The notes: generated by a model not told the origin, from the sequence alone. A stretch of DNA of 64,000 nucleotides from Adlercreutzia sp. ZJ176 (GCF_011038975.1 NZ_JAAKEC010000003.1:124001-188000), one strand, 5' to 3'. Positions 8,491 through 18,227 are shown, counted from the first letter of the stretch. Numbers and translations: made by a program.

Positions 8491-10101
8491 ATGAGCGAGA
8501 TCAAGTGCCCCCACTGCGGGAAGACCTTCGTCGTCGACGAGAGCGGCTACGCCGAGCTTCTGCGCCAGGTGCGCAGCGAGGAGTTCGCCCGCGAGATCGC
8601 CGCGCAGAGAAAGCAGGTCGAAGCAGCCGCGAAGGCGCGCGAGGAAGCCGCCGCCGCGCGCGCCCAGGCGGAGCTCGCCGAGGCCGTCACTGCGAAGGAC
8701 GCCGAGATCGCCAAGCTCGCCTCGCAGCTCGACTCCCAGCGCGAGGCCGCGCGCGCCCAGGTCGAGCTCGCCGCGCGCGAGGCCGCCGACGCGCAGGCCC
8801 GCGCGCTGCAGGAGGCCGAGCGCGAGCGGGACGCGCTCAAGGCGCAGCTCGAAGCGCAGGCCGCGCGCGCCGAAGCCGAGACGAAGCTCGCCCTGCAGCA
8901 AGCCGAGCACGAGATCGGCGCGCTCAAGGCCCAGCTCGCCTCCCAGGCCGATCGCGCCGAGGCCGCAGCCGAGCTCGCCCTGCAGAAGGAGCGCGCCCGC
9001 GCCGCCGAAGAGGCCCGCGCCGCCGAGCGGAAGCGCGACGAGCAGGCCCGCGCCGCCGAGCGCGCCTGGGATCAGCAGTCCCGCGCCGCCGAGCGCGCCA
9101 TCGCCGAGCTCAAGTCGCAGCTCGACCTCGCCAAGCTCGACCAGGAGCGCGTCGCGGCGCAGCACCAGACCGAGCTCGCCACGCGGGAGGCCCTCATGCA
9201 GGAGCAGATCGACGCGCGCGACCGCGAGATCGACAACATCAAGCACATGCGCGCCGAACTGTCGGTGAAGATGATCGGCGAGAGCCTCGAGCAGTTCTGC
9301 GAGAACGAGTTCAACAAGCTGCGCGCCACCGCCTTCAGGACCGCCTACTTCCAGAAGGACAACGACGCGAAGGACGGATCGAAGGGCGACTACATCTACC
9401 GCGAGCGCGACGAGGACGGCAACGAGGTCGTCTCCATCATGTTCGAGATGAAGAACGAGGCCGACGACTCCACGCACAAGAAGCGCAACGAGGACCACTT
9501 CGCCAAGCTCCATCGCGACCGCACCGCCAAGGGCTGCGAGTACGCCGTGCTCGTGTCGCTGCTCGAGCGCGACAGCGACCTGTACAACACCGGCATCGTC
9601 GACGTGTCGTACTCGTCGGGCTTCGAGAAGATGTACGTGATCCGCCCGCAGTTCTTCATCCCGCTCATCACGCTCATCCGCAACGCCGCGCTGCGCTCGC
9701 TCGACTACCGCCGCGAGCTCGCCGAGGTGCGCCAGCAGAACGTCGACGTCACCTACTTCGAGGACCAGCTCGAGGACTTCAAGGGCAAGTTCGAACGCAA
9801 CTGCACGCTCGCGCGCACCAAGTTCCAAGCCGCCGTCAAGGACATCGACGCCACCATCAAGAAGCTCGAGAAGATCCGCGACGAGCTCACGAGCTCGGAC
9901 AACAACCTGCGCCTGGCCAACAACAAGCTCTCCGACATCACCGTGAAGCGCCTGACGCGCAAGAACCCCACGATGAAGGAGAAGTTCGCCGAGGCGCGCG
10001 CGGCGAAGGAGTCCGGCGAAGTGCCCCCCTACGCCCCCGAAAAGGAGTGGGAGGAAGTCGTGGAGGCCGAGCTCATCGAAGTGGAGGACGCCGAAGGATA
10101 G
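8491..10101 (+). CDS. DUF2130 protein: zinc ribbon, long coiled coil, PD-(D/E)XK-like C-terminal domain
   Basis: A 536-residue protein. It begins with a zinc-ribbon half-motif, CPHCGKTF (residues 6-13). Residues about 20-265 are an uninterrupted Ala/Glu/Arg/Gln coiled coil. The C-terminal part matches the DUF2130 family, with the sequence order GDYIYRERDEDGNEV...IMFEMKNE...YAVLVSLLE. A D...ExK arrangement (GDY, then FEMKNE) fits the proposal that the family belongs to the PD-(D/E)XK nuclease-like fold, as does the overall resemblance to RmuC-type DNA maintenance proteins; function is not established. It stands alone on the plus strand and is followed by a low-GC accessory island. The ATG at 8491 has only a weak ribosome site. 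Confidence 0.8.
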   Translation: MSEIKCPHCGKTFVVDESGYAELLRQVRSEEFAREIAAQRKQVEAAAKAREEAAAARAQAELAEAVTAKDAEIAKLASQLDSQREAARAQVELAAREAADAQARALQEAERERDALKAQLEAQAARAEAETKLALQQAEHEIGALKAQLASQADRAEAAAELALQKERARAAEEARAAERKRDEQARAAERAWDQQSRAAERAIAELKSQLDLAKLDQERVAAQHQTELATREALMQEQIDARDREIDNIKHMRAELSVKMIGESLEQFCENEFNKLRATAFRTAYFQKDNDAKDGSKGDYIYRERDEDGNEVVSIMFEMKNEADDSTHKKRNEDHFAKLHRDRTAKGCEYAVLVSLLERDSDLYNTGIVDVSYSSGFEKMYVIRPQFFIPLITLIRNAALRSLDYRRELAEVRQQNVDVTYFEDQLEDFKGKFERNCTLARTKFQAAVKDIDATIKKLEKIRDELTSSDNNLRLANNKLSDITVKRLTRKNPTMKEKFAEARAAKESGEVPPYAPEKEWEEVVEAELIEVEDAEG

Positions 10102-10172
10102 CAAAGGGTAGCGGCGCCCGCCCAGAGCAGACGGCGCTTGAAGAAGCTTGGGGCAGCAAAGTAACCTACAAT

Positions 10173-10360
10173 TACAAGCGGTCAGATCAGCCCACCTGGC
10201 TTTGCTTCATCGAGCTGCCGAGGCAACGGGGACATGCTTGCTAAGCGTGGTGCTTTTGGTTGACCCTCGCCTCGCACGCGTCAGATCAACTTTTCATCGC
10301 CTGTCACCAAAGTCTGCGCCCCCTAACGTTGCGCCAAGTATGGAAAGTTAGGGCTGACTA
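10173..10360 (+). ncRNA. Candidate structured RNA upstream of the Abi_2 gene
   Basis: The gap 10102-10433 (332 bases) has no convincing ORF but clear secondary structure. A TACAAT box at 10167-10172 could start a transcript near 10180. CGAGGC (10219-10224) pairs with GCCTCG (10269-10274), enclosing the hairpin CATGCTT-GCT-AAGCGTG (10233-10249). A second stem pairs CCCTAACGTT (10321-10330) with AAAGTTAGGG (10344-10353), with one mismatch. The nonamer GTCAGATCA occurs at 10181 and 10280, bracketing the first structure. AbiF-type members of the Abi_2 family are known to carry a conserved ncRNA next to the gene, acting as an antitoxin, which is why the region is flagged. The limits and strand are inferred; no covariance was tested. 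Confidence 0.3.
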
Positions 10361-10433
10361 TGATATGCAGTAAGCGGAGGCTTTAAGTACCAGGCATCGA
10401 AGATTCGTTGACATTCGAGAGGATGATGGTAGG

Positions 10434-11519
10434 ATGAGCAATGACAGAGCCGGGGGTATCCGCCATAGCGCGCGTATAAAGCCCCCGGCCGTTTCGTTTT
10501 CTGAGATGTTCGAGCCAAAGACGAGCGAGCCTTCTCCGCTCCGCATCGCAGACCTCGGATCCATGGCGAAGCGTCGCGGCTTCTCCGACGGAGAAGCTCC
10601 TCAGAGTACCGCAATTCTGAATCGCATCGGGTACCAACATGCGAGCAGCTATTTCGACCTCTTCAAAAAACCCGATGGGACGGTAGAAAACGACGCCTCC
10701 ATGAAGGAGCTTAACCGCGTTATCCTGTTTGACAGGAAATACCAGGCTTTGCTATTCGAGCATATAGGCTTGTTTGAGCTGCAATTCAGGGCGCAGTATG
10801 CCTACCACATGTCAGAGAAGAGAGGGGCCTTCGCCCATCGCAATCCAAAGAACTTCAAGGATAGGGATCACTTCAACGAATTCCTCAAAAGATACGGCAG
10901 TGAGTACAACAGGCAAATCAGAAACCACAATCCCGATATCACGAAGGCGAACGAAAAATACGGGGACGCCCCCACTTGGCTCGCCGTTGAGATAATGTCC
11001 TTCGGAACGCTATCGATGCTTTACAACAACACCAAGAGCAAAGACGTGAGGAAGGGCGTCGCCATGTCCTTCGGATGCACTGCAGAAGAATTGTCGAGCT
11101 GGGCAAGGTGTCTGTCAGGAGCGCGAAACACGTGCGCACATTTCGGAAGGCTCTGTGGGACGCAGCTGACGTCGAAGCCAAGGACAATCAGCGGGACGAA
11201 GGGATGGGACAATGGGAGCCCGTTCTATGTCGCCCTGATCCTGCTTTACGTATTCAGAACATGCGATTTCTTCGACGATGACGCCACGCTGTCCTACAAC
11301 CTCTCGATGATGTGCGACCTGCTGCAGCTGTTCAACGACTTCGACGACGTCTTGACTCGATGCGGCGTACCACGGAACTGGCTCAGCATGATGATAGACA
11401 AGCGCGTCACTGGACTGGACATCGCCTTGGCGAACGACTTCGCGCAGAACAGGGGAAAGCCAGGCAGAACGTGGCTGACCGTCAAAAGGGAGGACGGAAC
11501 GGTGTCGAGACTTGCTTAA
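10434..11519 (+). CDS. Abi_2 (AbiD/AbiF-like) abortive-infection protein with HEPN-type motifs
   Basis: A 361-residue member of the Abi_2 family of abortive-infection proteins, which stop phage spread by damaging the infected host. The conserved core GARNTCAHFGRL carries R231-X4-H236, the RX4-6H signature of HEPN ribonucleases; a second candidate, R119-X5-H125 (RAQYAYH), precedes it, so a pair of RNase motifs is possible. Other family features are the N-terminal LGSMAKRRGF...LNRIGYQHASSYFDLF and the ELQFRAQYAYH segment. Base composition is distinctly less GC-rich than the flanks, indicating transfer. A small ORF follows 109 bases later, then a terminator. The ATG at 10434 sits after GGATGATGGTAGG. 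RNA target and trigger are unknown. Confidence 0.75.
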   Translation: MSNDRAGGIRHSARIKPPAVSFSEMFEPKTSEPSPLRIADLGSMAKRRGFSDGEAPQSTAILNRIGYQHASSYFDLFKKPDGTVENDASMKELNRVILFDRKYQALLFEHIGLFELQFRAQYAYHMSEKRGAFAHRNPKNFKDRDHFNEFLKRYGSEYNRQIRNHNPDITKANEKYGDAPTWLAVEIMSFGTLSMLYNNTKSKDVRKGVAMSFGCTAEELSSWARCLSGARNTCAHFGRLCGTQLTSKPRTISGTKGWDNGSPFYVALILLYVFRTCDFFDDDATLSYNLSMMCDLLQLFNDFDDVLTRCGVPRNWLSMMIDKRVTGLDIALANDFAQNRGKPGRTWLTVKREDGTVSRLA

Positions 11520-11628
11520 TGCAGCAAGCCCTGCGCATGTGGGCTGACGTCCAGTCGTGGCTATCAGACTCGCCAAAAGCCTAGCCAAGCTTGCAATGAC
11601 CACGCTCAGGAAGATCGGAGGCTTCGCA

Positions 11629-11859
11629 GTGCAAAACGAGGTCACGGAGACCAACAAGCTCAGAATATCCTGCGTCATACCGATCCGGCGCTACCGCCCC
11701 AAAACGCCCGAGGAGCGACTCGAGCGCCTGCTAGACGAAGCCGAGCGTGACATCTGCGCAGGGAGCGTATCGGACGCCCGTGCCGGCCTTGCAGCGATAA
11801 GGGACCGCAACGGGTTGCGCAGCCCGCCTGCGCGCCTCGGGCGCCGCCGGCCTGCGTGA
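11629..11859 (+). CDS. Small hypothetical protein downstream of the Abi_2 gene
   Basis: A 76-residue ORF, starting at GTG 11629 behind GGAGG seven bases upstream; the same frame is open from GTG 11557, giving 100 residues but with no ribosome site. The middle (RPKTPEERLERLLDEAERDI) is a strongly predicted charged helix followed by SDARAGLAAIRDRNG, a plausible second helix; the last 15 residues are Arg/Pro-rich and encoded by the terminator stem. No family was recognised. Being co-directional with the Abi gene and in front of a shared terminator, it could be an antitoxin or accessory protein, but nothing in the sequence proves this. Confidence 0.45.
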   Translation: MQNEVTETNKLRISCVIPIRRYRPKTPEERLERLLDEAERDICAGSVSDARAGLAAIRDRNGLRSPPARLGRRRPA

Positions 11860-11872
11860 GCGGCGCCTTTTT
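11840..11872 (+). terminator. Rho-independent terminator closing the Abi island
   Basis: GGCGCCGC (11840-11847) pairs perfectly with GCGGCGCC (11860-11867), followed by TTTTTG. The stop codon of the small ORF lies inside the loop, so gene end and terminator overlap. Confidence 0.85.
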
Positions 11873-11916
11873 GTTTCTGGTTTATTAAAAGATCGTCACG
11901 CGGGAAAGCGCGACCA

Positions 11917-13349
<1,433 letters not shown>

Positions 13350-13405
13350 GGCCCCGCCTTCCACGTCGCATGCGCCGCGCGGGTGCCCCCGCCCGCGCGA
13401 CCATG

Positions 13406-13439
13406 AGCCCCCGCCTCGGTCACGAGACGGGGGCTTTTT
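13406..13439 (+). terminator. Rho-independent terminator of gdhA
   Basis: AGCCCCCG-c-CTCG-gtca-CGAG-a-CGGGGGCT followed by TTTTT: a twelve-pair stem with one mismatch and a T-tract. Confidence 0.93.
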
Positions 13440-13497
13440 CGTGCATTCTGCCCCCACCGCGACGCGCCTGCGCCAAGCCTGCGCTAAGCTTCTCGGC

Positions 13498-14361
13498 ATG
13501 AGAAAAACCACTCGGAGAAAACCTGCGCGAAAGCCCGCACGAAGACCCGCGCGAAGGCTTGCGCGATCACCGCTTATCATCCTCGTCGCCGCCATCGTCG
13601 CGGCCCTCGCCTGCGCGATGCTCGCCTTGGGCACGTGCGCCGCCGAATCCCCGCGCGCGACCGGTCCCTCCGCGGCCTTCGTCTCCGACAAGATGTACGA
13701 CTGGGCGAACCTGCGCGACGTCGGCGGACGGCTCGTCTACGAGGAGGGCGGGCAGGTCACCTCGCGCGCGGGGATCGACGTCTCCGAGCACCAGGGGTAC
13801 ATCGACTGGGAGGCCGTCGCAGCTGACGGCATCGACTTCGCCATGGTGCGCGCGGGCAGCCGCGGGGCCACGGAGGGCGGGCTCGCCGTCGACGACTACT
13901 TCGCCTACAACCTCGACGGCGCCACGCGGGCGGGGCTTGACGTGGGCGTCTACTTCTTCTCGCAGGCCGCCACCGAGCAGGAGGCCGTCGAAGAGGCCGA
14001 CTTCGTGCTCGAGCTCCTCGGCGGCGCGGCGCTCTCCTACCCCGTCGCCTACGACCACGAGCGCATCGCTGGCATAAGCGGGCGCGCCGACGCGCTCACC
14101 CCCGAGCAGATGACCGCGAACGCGCGCGCCTTCTGCGACCGCATCGCGCAAGCGGGCTACGCCGCGATGATCTACGGGAACGCGGGCGACCTGGCCCGCT
14201 ACCAGCTCGCCGAGCTCGGCGGGTACGGCGTGTGGTTCGCCGAGTACGGCGTGAGCGCGCCGAAGCGCAACCGGGACCTGGCCATCTGGCAGTACAGCAA
14301 CGAGGGCCGCGTGGCAGGCATCGACACCGTCGTCGACCTGGACATCCGCCTCGCCGGCTGA
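13498..14361 (+). CDS. Membrane-anchored GH25 lysozyme-like muramidase
   Basis: A 287-residue cell-wall hydrolase. An Arg/Lys/Pro-rich N terminus (residues 1-22) precedes one hydrophobic helix (about 24-45) that is a signal anchor or uncleaved signal. The catalytic domain of glycoside hydrolase family 25 follows: GIDVSEHQGYIDW, DFAMVRAGSRG, VYFFSQA and the acidic PVAYDHE segment, then YGNAGDLARY and AIWQYSNEGRVAGI, where the family closes its barrel. GH25 enzymes cleave the beta-1,4 bond between MurNAc and GlcNAc. The ATG at 13498 lacks a clear ribosome site; an upstream GTG abuts the gdhA terminator and is less likely. The gene ends 11 bases before the convergent neighbour. Confidence 0.85.
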   Translation: MRKTTRRKPARKPARRPARRLARSPLIILVAAIVAALACAMLALGTCAAESPRATGPSAAFVSDKMYDWANLRDVGGRLVYEEGGQVTSRAGIDVSEHQGYIDWEAVAADGIDFAMVRAGSRGATEGGLAVDDYFAYNLDGATRAGLDVGVYFFSQAATEQEAVEEADFVLELLGGAALSYPVAYDHERIAGISGRADALTPEQMTANARAFCDRIAQAGYAAMIYGNAGDLARYQLAELGGYGVWFAEYGVSAPKRNRDLAIWQYSNEGRVAGIDTVVDLDIRLAG

Positions 14362-14372
14362 CGCGGAACTCC

Positions 14373-15380
14373 TTACAGCGAGGTTATCACGCGCGCCGAG
14401 GGGACGTTGTTGGAGCTGAGCAGCACGACGCCGACCTGCCCCTTCTCCGGCGAGCGCGTGACGAGCGTGCCGTCGCGCGTCTCGCCGTCAACCGAGATCC
14501 CCTCTGAGTCGGTCGTCACGATGACCACGTCAGTCCCCTCGTACGTGGCGAGGTAGGAGGCGCGCGGCGTCAGGCACACCACCACGTCGACGTCGCGGCT
14601 GTCGAAGTACGCGAGGTAGCGCTTGAGGCGCACGCTGTTCGTGTACGTGTTGATGGAGTAGACGCCCACGCGCTTGCCGTTCACGTAGAACACCTGCAGG
14701 TCAGCGTAGTAGTCGGCGTCGGCGACGTTCAGCGTGAGCGCATGCGCGCCCTTGTCCTCGTACAGACGGCACACGTCCGACGCATACACCGCCTCCTCGC
14801 CCTCCTCGACGGGACGCGGGACGATCGACAGGATGCCGAGGCCGATGCTGTCCGCAGCCGAGGGAGGCTCGTCCTTGGCGGCCTCGGCGCTGCGGTCGGG
14901 GAACACGATCGAGAACCCGGGCGGGTCGGGAACGGGAATGGAGGAGCCTTCGGGATCGGCAGCGCCGGAATCGCCTGCGGCTGAATCAGAGCCGGCGGAA
15001 CCCTCAGGGCTCTCGGCAGGCGCGCCAGCCGCGTCGGGTGAAGGATCGTTCGCAGGATCAGTCGCTCCCCCAGCCGCGGCGCCTTCGGGATCGGCAGCGG
15101 CGCCAGCTGCACCCCCGGCCGCTTCGCCCGCGTCAGCAGACGCGGCAGGCTCGGCGGGACCCGCGGCGACGACCTTCTCAGGCTCGGGCTCGGGTTCGAC
15201 CACGCCCGCATACACGATCGCCGTGTAGCCGTCCATGCGCCCCATCGTGTCGTCGACGAACGACGCAGCGATGCTCCACGAGCGGCCCGTCGTGAAGTAG
15301 CTCGTCAGCACCACCCCCGCGAACGCGACGAGCAGCACGAACAGGACGAGCGCTATTTTCTCCCGTGTCCGTTTTTGCAT
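14373..15380 (-). CDS. Membrane-anchored protein with low-complexity linker and nucleotidase-like C-terminal half
   Basis: A 335-residue protein of unassigned function. Residues 8-28 are a single N-terminal membrane helix. From about 60 to 150 there is an Ala/Gly/Pro/Glu/Asp-rich linker, probably crossing the cell wall. The C-terminal 140 residues contain YVNGKRVGVYSI, a DVVVCLTPRASYLATYEGTDVVIV segment (given in two parts: DVVVCLTPR and YEGTDVVIV) and GTLVTRSPEKGQVGVVLL. Their order and spacing resemble the second half of 5'-nucleotidase/UshA-type metallophosphoesterases, but the metal-binding His residues expected after the LT and in a GGHSH motif are absent. If related, it is a degenerate binding domain, not an enzyme. 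Monocistronic with a -10 box nine bases upstream. Confidence 0.5.
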   Translation of the reverse strand: MQKRTREKIALVLFVLLVAFAGVVLTSYFTTGRSWSIAASFVDDTMGRMDGYTAIVYAGVVEPEPEPEKVVAAGPAEPAASADAGEAAGGAAGAAADPEGAAAGGATDPANDPSPDAAGAPAESPEGSAGSDSAAGDSGAADPEGSSIPVPDPPGFSIVFPDRSAEAAKDEPPSAADSIGLGILSIVPRPVEEGEEAVYASDVCRLYEDKGAHALTLNVADADYYADLQVFYVNGKRVGVYSINTYTNSVRLKRYLAYFDSRDVDVVVCLTPRASYLATYEGTDVVIVTTDSEGISVDGETRDGTLVTRSPEKGQVGVVLLSSNNVPSARVITSL

Positions 15381-15388
15381 AATGGCTC

Positions 15389-15394
15389 ATTATA
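15389..15394 (-). promoter_or_regulatory. -10 box TATAAT eight bases before the start codon
   Basis: On the minus strand TATAAT is followed by GAGCCATT and then the ATG at 15380. Transcription should begin at or next to the A of the ATG, giving a leaderless mRNA; no ribosome site is present. Confidence 0.5.
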
Positions 15395-15510
15395 GAGCAT
15401 CGAGCCAGCCAATCAGCGAACACGCCCCCGACCTGCGATTGTATTACCAAAAGGAGAACGGCGGGGACGATGGAGCCAAGGACGGCCAAGGGCGGCAGCC
15501 GCCCTTGGCC

Positions 15511-16389
15511 TTAGAGAAACTCCCGTACCTGGCGCTTGCACTCCAGGAACTCGGGCGTGAGGGCGAAGTCGGGAGTGCGCGCCGCCGGCCCCTCGACAGC
15601 CACGTCGGCGGCGATGCGGCCCTCGGCGAGCACGAGCACGCGGTCGGAGAGCAGCACCGCCTCGTCGATGTCGTGCGTGACGAACAGCACCGAGAGTCCC
15701 AGCCGCCGCTGCATCTCAAGGAACCACGCGTGCAGCTCCGACTTGGTGATGGCGTCGAGTGCCGAGAAGGGCTCGTCGAGGAGCATCACGTCACGCGAGA
15801 AGAGGTACGTGCGGGCGAGCGCCGCCCGCTGACGCATACCGCCGGACAGCTGGGACGGCCACAGGTCGCCGGCGCCCGCGAGGCCGAAGCTGGGCAGGAG
15901 GGCCTCGGCCTCGGCCCGCGCCGCCGCCTTCGCGGCGCCGCGCAGCCGCAGCGGCAGGCCCACGTTGTCCGCCACCCGCATGCTCTCCAGCAGCAGGTCC
16001 TTCTGCATCATGTAGCTCACGTGCCCCGTCAAGCCGTCGATCGGCCGCCCGTCCAGCAGCACGCGCCCCTCGTCAGGCGCCAGCAGGCCGGATATCACGT
16101 TGAAGAGCGTGGTCTTCCCGCCGCCGCTCGCGCCCAGCAGGCTCACGAGCTCGCCGCGGTGCAGCTCAAGCGACACGCCGCGCAGCACAGGGCGCCCCTC
16201 AAAGGAGACGGCCACGTCCTGCACGTGCAGAAGAGGGCGCTTCTCCTCCGGGCGCGAGGCGCTGCCGCCGGTGGTCCCAGCGGCAGCGGCCCCAACAGCG
16301 CCGGCAGCGCCGCCGGCAGCCCTGGCGGCAGCGTCGCCTCCGACGGCCCCAGCCCCAACGACGTTCGATATAAGGCGCTCCTCGCCCAT
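15511..16389 (-). CDS. thiZ: ABC transporter ATPase of a thiamine/HMP uptake system
   Basis: A 292-residue ATP-binding subunit of the NitT/TauT-like subclass. The first 45 residues are an unusual Ala/Gly-rich extension; the ATPase begins near PLLHVQDVAVSFEG. Walker A is GASGGGKTT, the signature LSGGMRQR and Walker B VMLLDEPF, with the switch histidine in VTHDIDEA. It energises import by the permease encoded upstream. Its start lies three bases after the binding-protein gene. The specificity (hydroxymethylpyrimidine or thiamine precursor) is inferred from the TPP riboswitch, the thiamine-binding-family gene and the ThiY-like binding protein of the same operon; the symbol is therefore provisional. 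Confidence 0.82.
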   Translation of the reverse strand: MGEERLISNVVGAGAVGGDAAARAAGGAAGAVGAAAAGTTGGSASRPEEKRPLLHVQDVAVSFEGRPVLRGVSLELHRGELVSLLGASGGGKTTLFNVISGLLAPDEGRVLLDGRPIDGLTGHVSYMMQKDLLLESMRVADNVGLPLRLRGAAKAAARAEAEALLPSFGLAGAGDLWPSQLSGGMRQRAALARTYLFSRDVMLLDEPFSALDAITKSELHAWFLEMQRRLGLSVLFVTHDIDEAVLLSDRVLVLAEGRIAADVAVEGPAARTPDFALTPEFLECKRQVREFL

Positions 16390-16392
16390 GGG

Positions 16393-17460
16393 CTACAGGT
16401 ACTCGTTGGTGAAGCCGGACGTCGGGTCGAGCGCGGCGTCGATCAACTGGTTGTCCAGCAGCCACTGGTAGAAGGCGCTCCAGCGGCCGGAGTCGATGAC
16501 GCCCCACGCCGCCGCGTCCGCGCGGTACTGGTCAGCCAGGTAGCGCTGGGACGCGCGGATGAGGTCCTCGGAGCCCGCCAGCTCCGGCACCTGCTCCATC
16601 AGGATGTCCGCCGCCGCATCCGGGTCGTCGATGGCGAACTCGTACCCCTTCTTCAAAGCCGCCAGGAACTTCTTGGCCACGTCCGGGTGCTGCTCCAGGT
16701 ACTCGTCATTGCCGATGACCACCGGCGTGTAGTAGTCGAACACCGGGTCGATGTCGGCGAAGCTGAAGTAGTCGGTGTCCAAGCCGGCCACGTCGCAGGC
16801 CACGCCGCCCCATCCGCGGAACACCCAGATGGCGTCAACCTGCTTCGACTGGAGCGCCGAGACCTCGTCGGTCACTGACTCCGGGTACAGCTCCACCTTG
16901 GCGAAGTCGCCGCCGTCATCCTTCATCACCTGAGCGATCGTCGCCTGCTCCACCGGCATCTCCCACGTGGCGTACTTATGCCCCTCGAGGCCGCGCGGAC
17001 GGTCCATCCCCTCGCCCGCCCGGGAGATGATGCCGGACGTGTTGTGCTGGATGATCGCCGCCACCGCCGTGATGGGCATGGCGTCATCGCCGACGAGCGC
17101 CGGCGCCAGGGTGTCCTGGAAGCTCACCCCGAACTGGGCCTTCCCCGAAGCCACCAGCGGCTCGGCCGCGCCGTCGGGAGGCTGGACCACCTCGACGTCC
17201 AGCCCCTGCTCGGCGAAGTAGCCCTTCGCGGCGGCCACGTAGAGGCCCGTGTGGTTGGTGTTGGGCGTCCAGTCCAGCGCGAACGTGATCTTCTCCGTCG
17301 GCTGGGAGGTCCCGCCTGCGCTCTCGCCGGACGCGGCCGACGAGCCCGAGCCCTGGGGCGCCTGCCCGCCGCAGCCGGCGAGCGCCAGGGCCAGCACGGT
17401 CCCGCACGCCGCGGCGGCGATGAGGGCCGCCCTCTTCAAGTGCCTTGAACGTTTCATCAT
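16393..17460 (-). CDS. thiY: Substrate-binding lipoprotein, ThiY/NMT1 type (HMP or thiamine precursor)
   Basis: A 355-residue lipoprotein. The signal peptide ends in a lipobox (LALAGCGG), so the mature protein is anchored by Cys at about residue 30, followed by a Gly/Ser linker. The binding domain begins with ITFALDWTPNTNHTGLYVA, the hallmark of the NMT1/THI5-like family that binds the pyrimidine moiety of thiamine. The start overlaps the permease stop (ATGATGA); either of two adjacent ATGs could be used, and AGGAG lies upstream. The binding protein presents substrate to the permease outside the membrane. Ligand identity is inferred from family and riboswitch context. Confidence 0.85.
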   Translation of the reverse strand: MMKRSRHLKRAALIAAAACGTVLALALAGCGGQAPQGSGSSAASGESAGGTSQPTEKITFALDWTPNTNHTGLYVAAAKGYFAEQGLDVEVVQPPDGAAEPLVASGKAQFGVSFQDTLAPALVGDDAMPITAVAAIIQHNTSGIISRAGEGMDRPRGLEGHKYATWEMPVEQATIAQVMKDDGGDFAKVELYPESVTDEVSALQSKQVDAIWVFRGWGGVACDVAGLDTDYFSFADIDPVFDYYTPVVIGNDEYLEQHPDVAKKFLAALKKGYEFAIDDPDAAADILMEQVPELAGSEDLIRASQRYLADQYRADAAAWGVIDSGRWSAFYQWLLDNQLIDAALDPTSGFTNEYL

Positions 17461-18227
17461 TTCTCCTTTTCGGAATGTACGTGACGCCACGGCATCGCGC
17501 GCCGCTCGACGAGGCCCACCAGCATCATGAGCACGAGCGAGATCGCCGACACCACGAATATCACGGCAAACATCTTGTCGAAGGCGAACGCCTTCTGAAC
17601 ACGGGTCATGTAGACGCCCAGCCCGCTGAACCCGCCCAGCCATTCGCTGACGACCGCCCCCACCACCGCGTACGCGGCGGCGATGCGCAGGCCCGAGAAG
17701 AACTCCGGCAGCGCGCCGGGAATCTTGACGAAGCGGAACACCTGCCAGCGGCTGGCTCCCATGGAGCGCATCAGGCTCACCTCGTCCGGGTCGACCGACT
17801 GGAACCCCTGCAGCAAGCCGACCGCCACGGGGAAGAACGTCACAAGCGCCACGAGCACCACCTTCGGCGCGATGCCGTAGCCCAGCCACAGCACCAGAAG
17901 CGGCGCGATGGCGACCACGGGGACCGTCTGGCTGAGGACCAGCAGCGGGTAGACGGCGCGGCGCAACGTTACGAACGCGTCCATGAGCACTGCGAACGCG
18001 AAGCCCGCCGCCACGCCCGCCGCCAGGCCGAGCGCCGCCTCCTGGAGCGTCACGAGCGTGTGGTGCGCGAGCAACGCGCCGTCCTCGGGGAACACCGCCA
18101 GCACGTCTCCCGGCGAGGGGAGCATGTAGCGCGGCACCGCCCCGCTCGTGGCCAGCACCTGCCACAGCGCCAGCAGCGCCACGAGCGCGATCGTCGCCGG
18201 AAGGTATTTTTTCGCAAGTCGCTTCAC
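17457..18227 (-). CDS. thiX: ABC transporter permease of the thiamine/HMP system
   Basis: A 256-residue inner-membrane permease of the binding-protein-dependent type with about six helices. The conserved cytoplasmic loop that contacts the ATPase is MGASRWQVFRFVKIPGALPEFFSGLR (here EAA loop residues SRWQVFRFVKIPGALPE). It forms the membrane channel with the ATPase thiZ and receives substrate from the thiY lipoprotein; both follow immediately downstream, with start/stop overlap to thiY. A 182-base gap containing a long palindromic element separates it from the thiamine-binding gene upstream, but no terminator interrupts the co-directional genes. Specificity rests on context. Confidence 0.85.
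   Translation of the reverse strand: MKRLAKKYLPATIALVALLALWQVLATSGAVPRYMLPSPGDVLAVFPEDGALLAHHTLVTLQEAALGLAAGVAAGFAFAVLMDAFVTLRRAVYPLLVLSQTVPVVAIAPLLVLWLGYGIAPKVVLVALVTFFPVAVGLLQGFQSVDPDEVSLMRSMGASRWQVFRFVKIPGALPEFFSGLRIAAAYAVVGAVVSEWLGGFSGLGVYMTRVQKAFAFDKMFAVIFVVSAISLVLMMLVGLVERRAMPWRHVHSEKEK

Noticed and set aside
10408-10436. TTGACA at 10408 as the promoter of the Abi gene
   Set aside because: A -10 box at normal spacing would fall on the start codon itself, with sequence AGGATG, which is not a promoter match.
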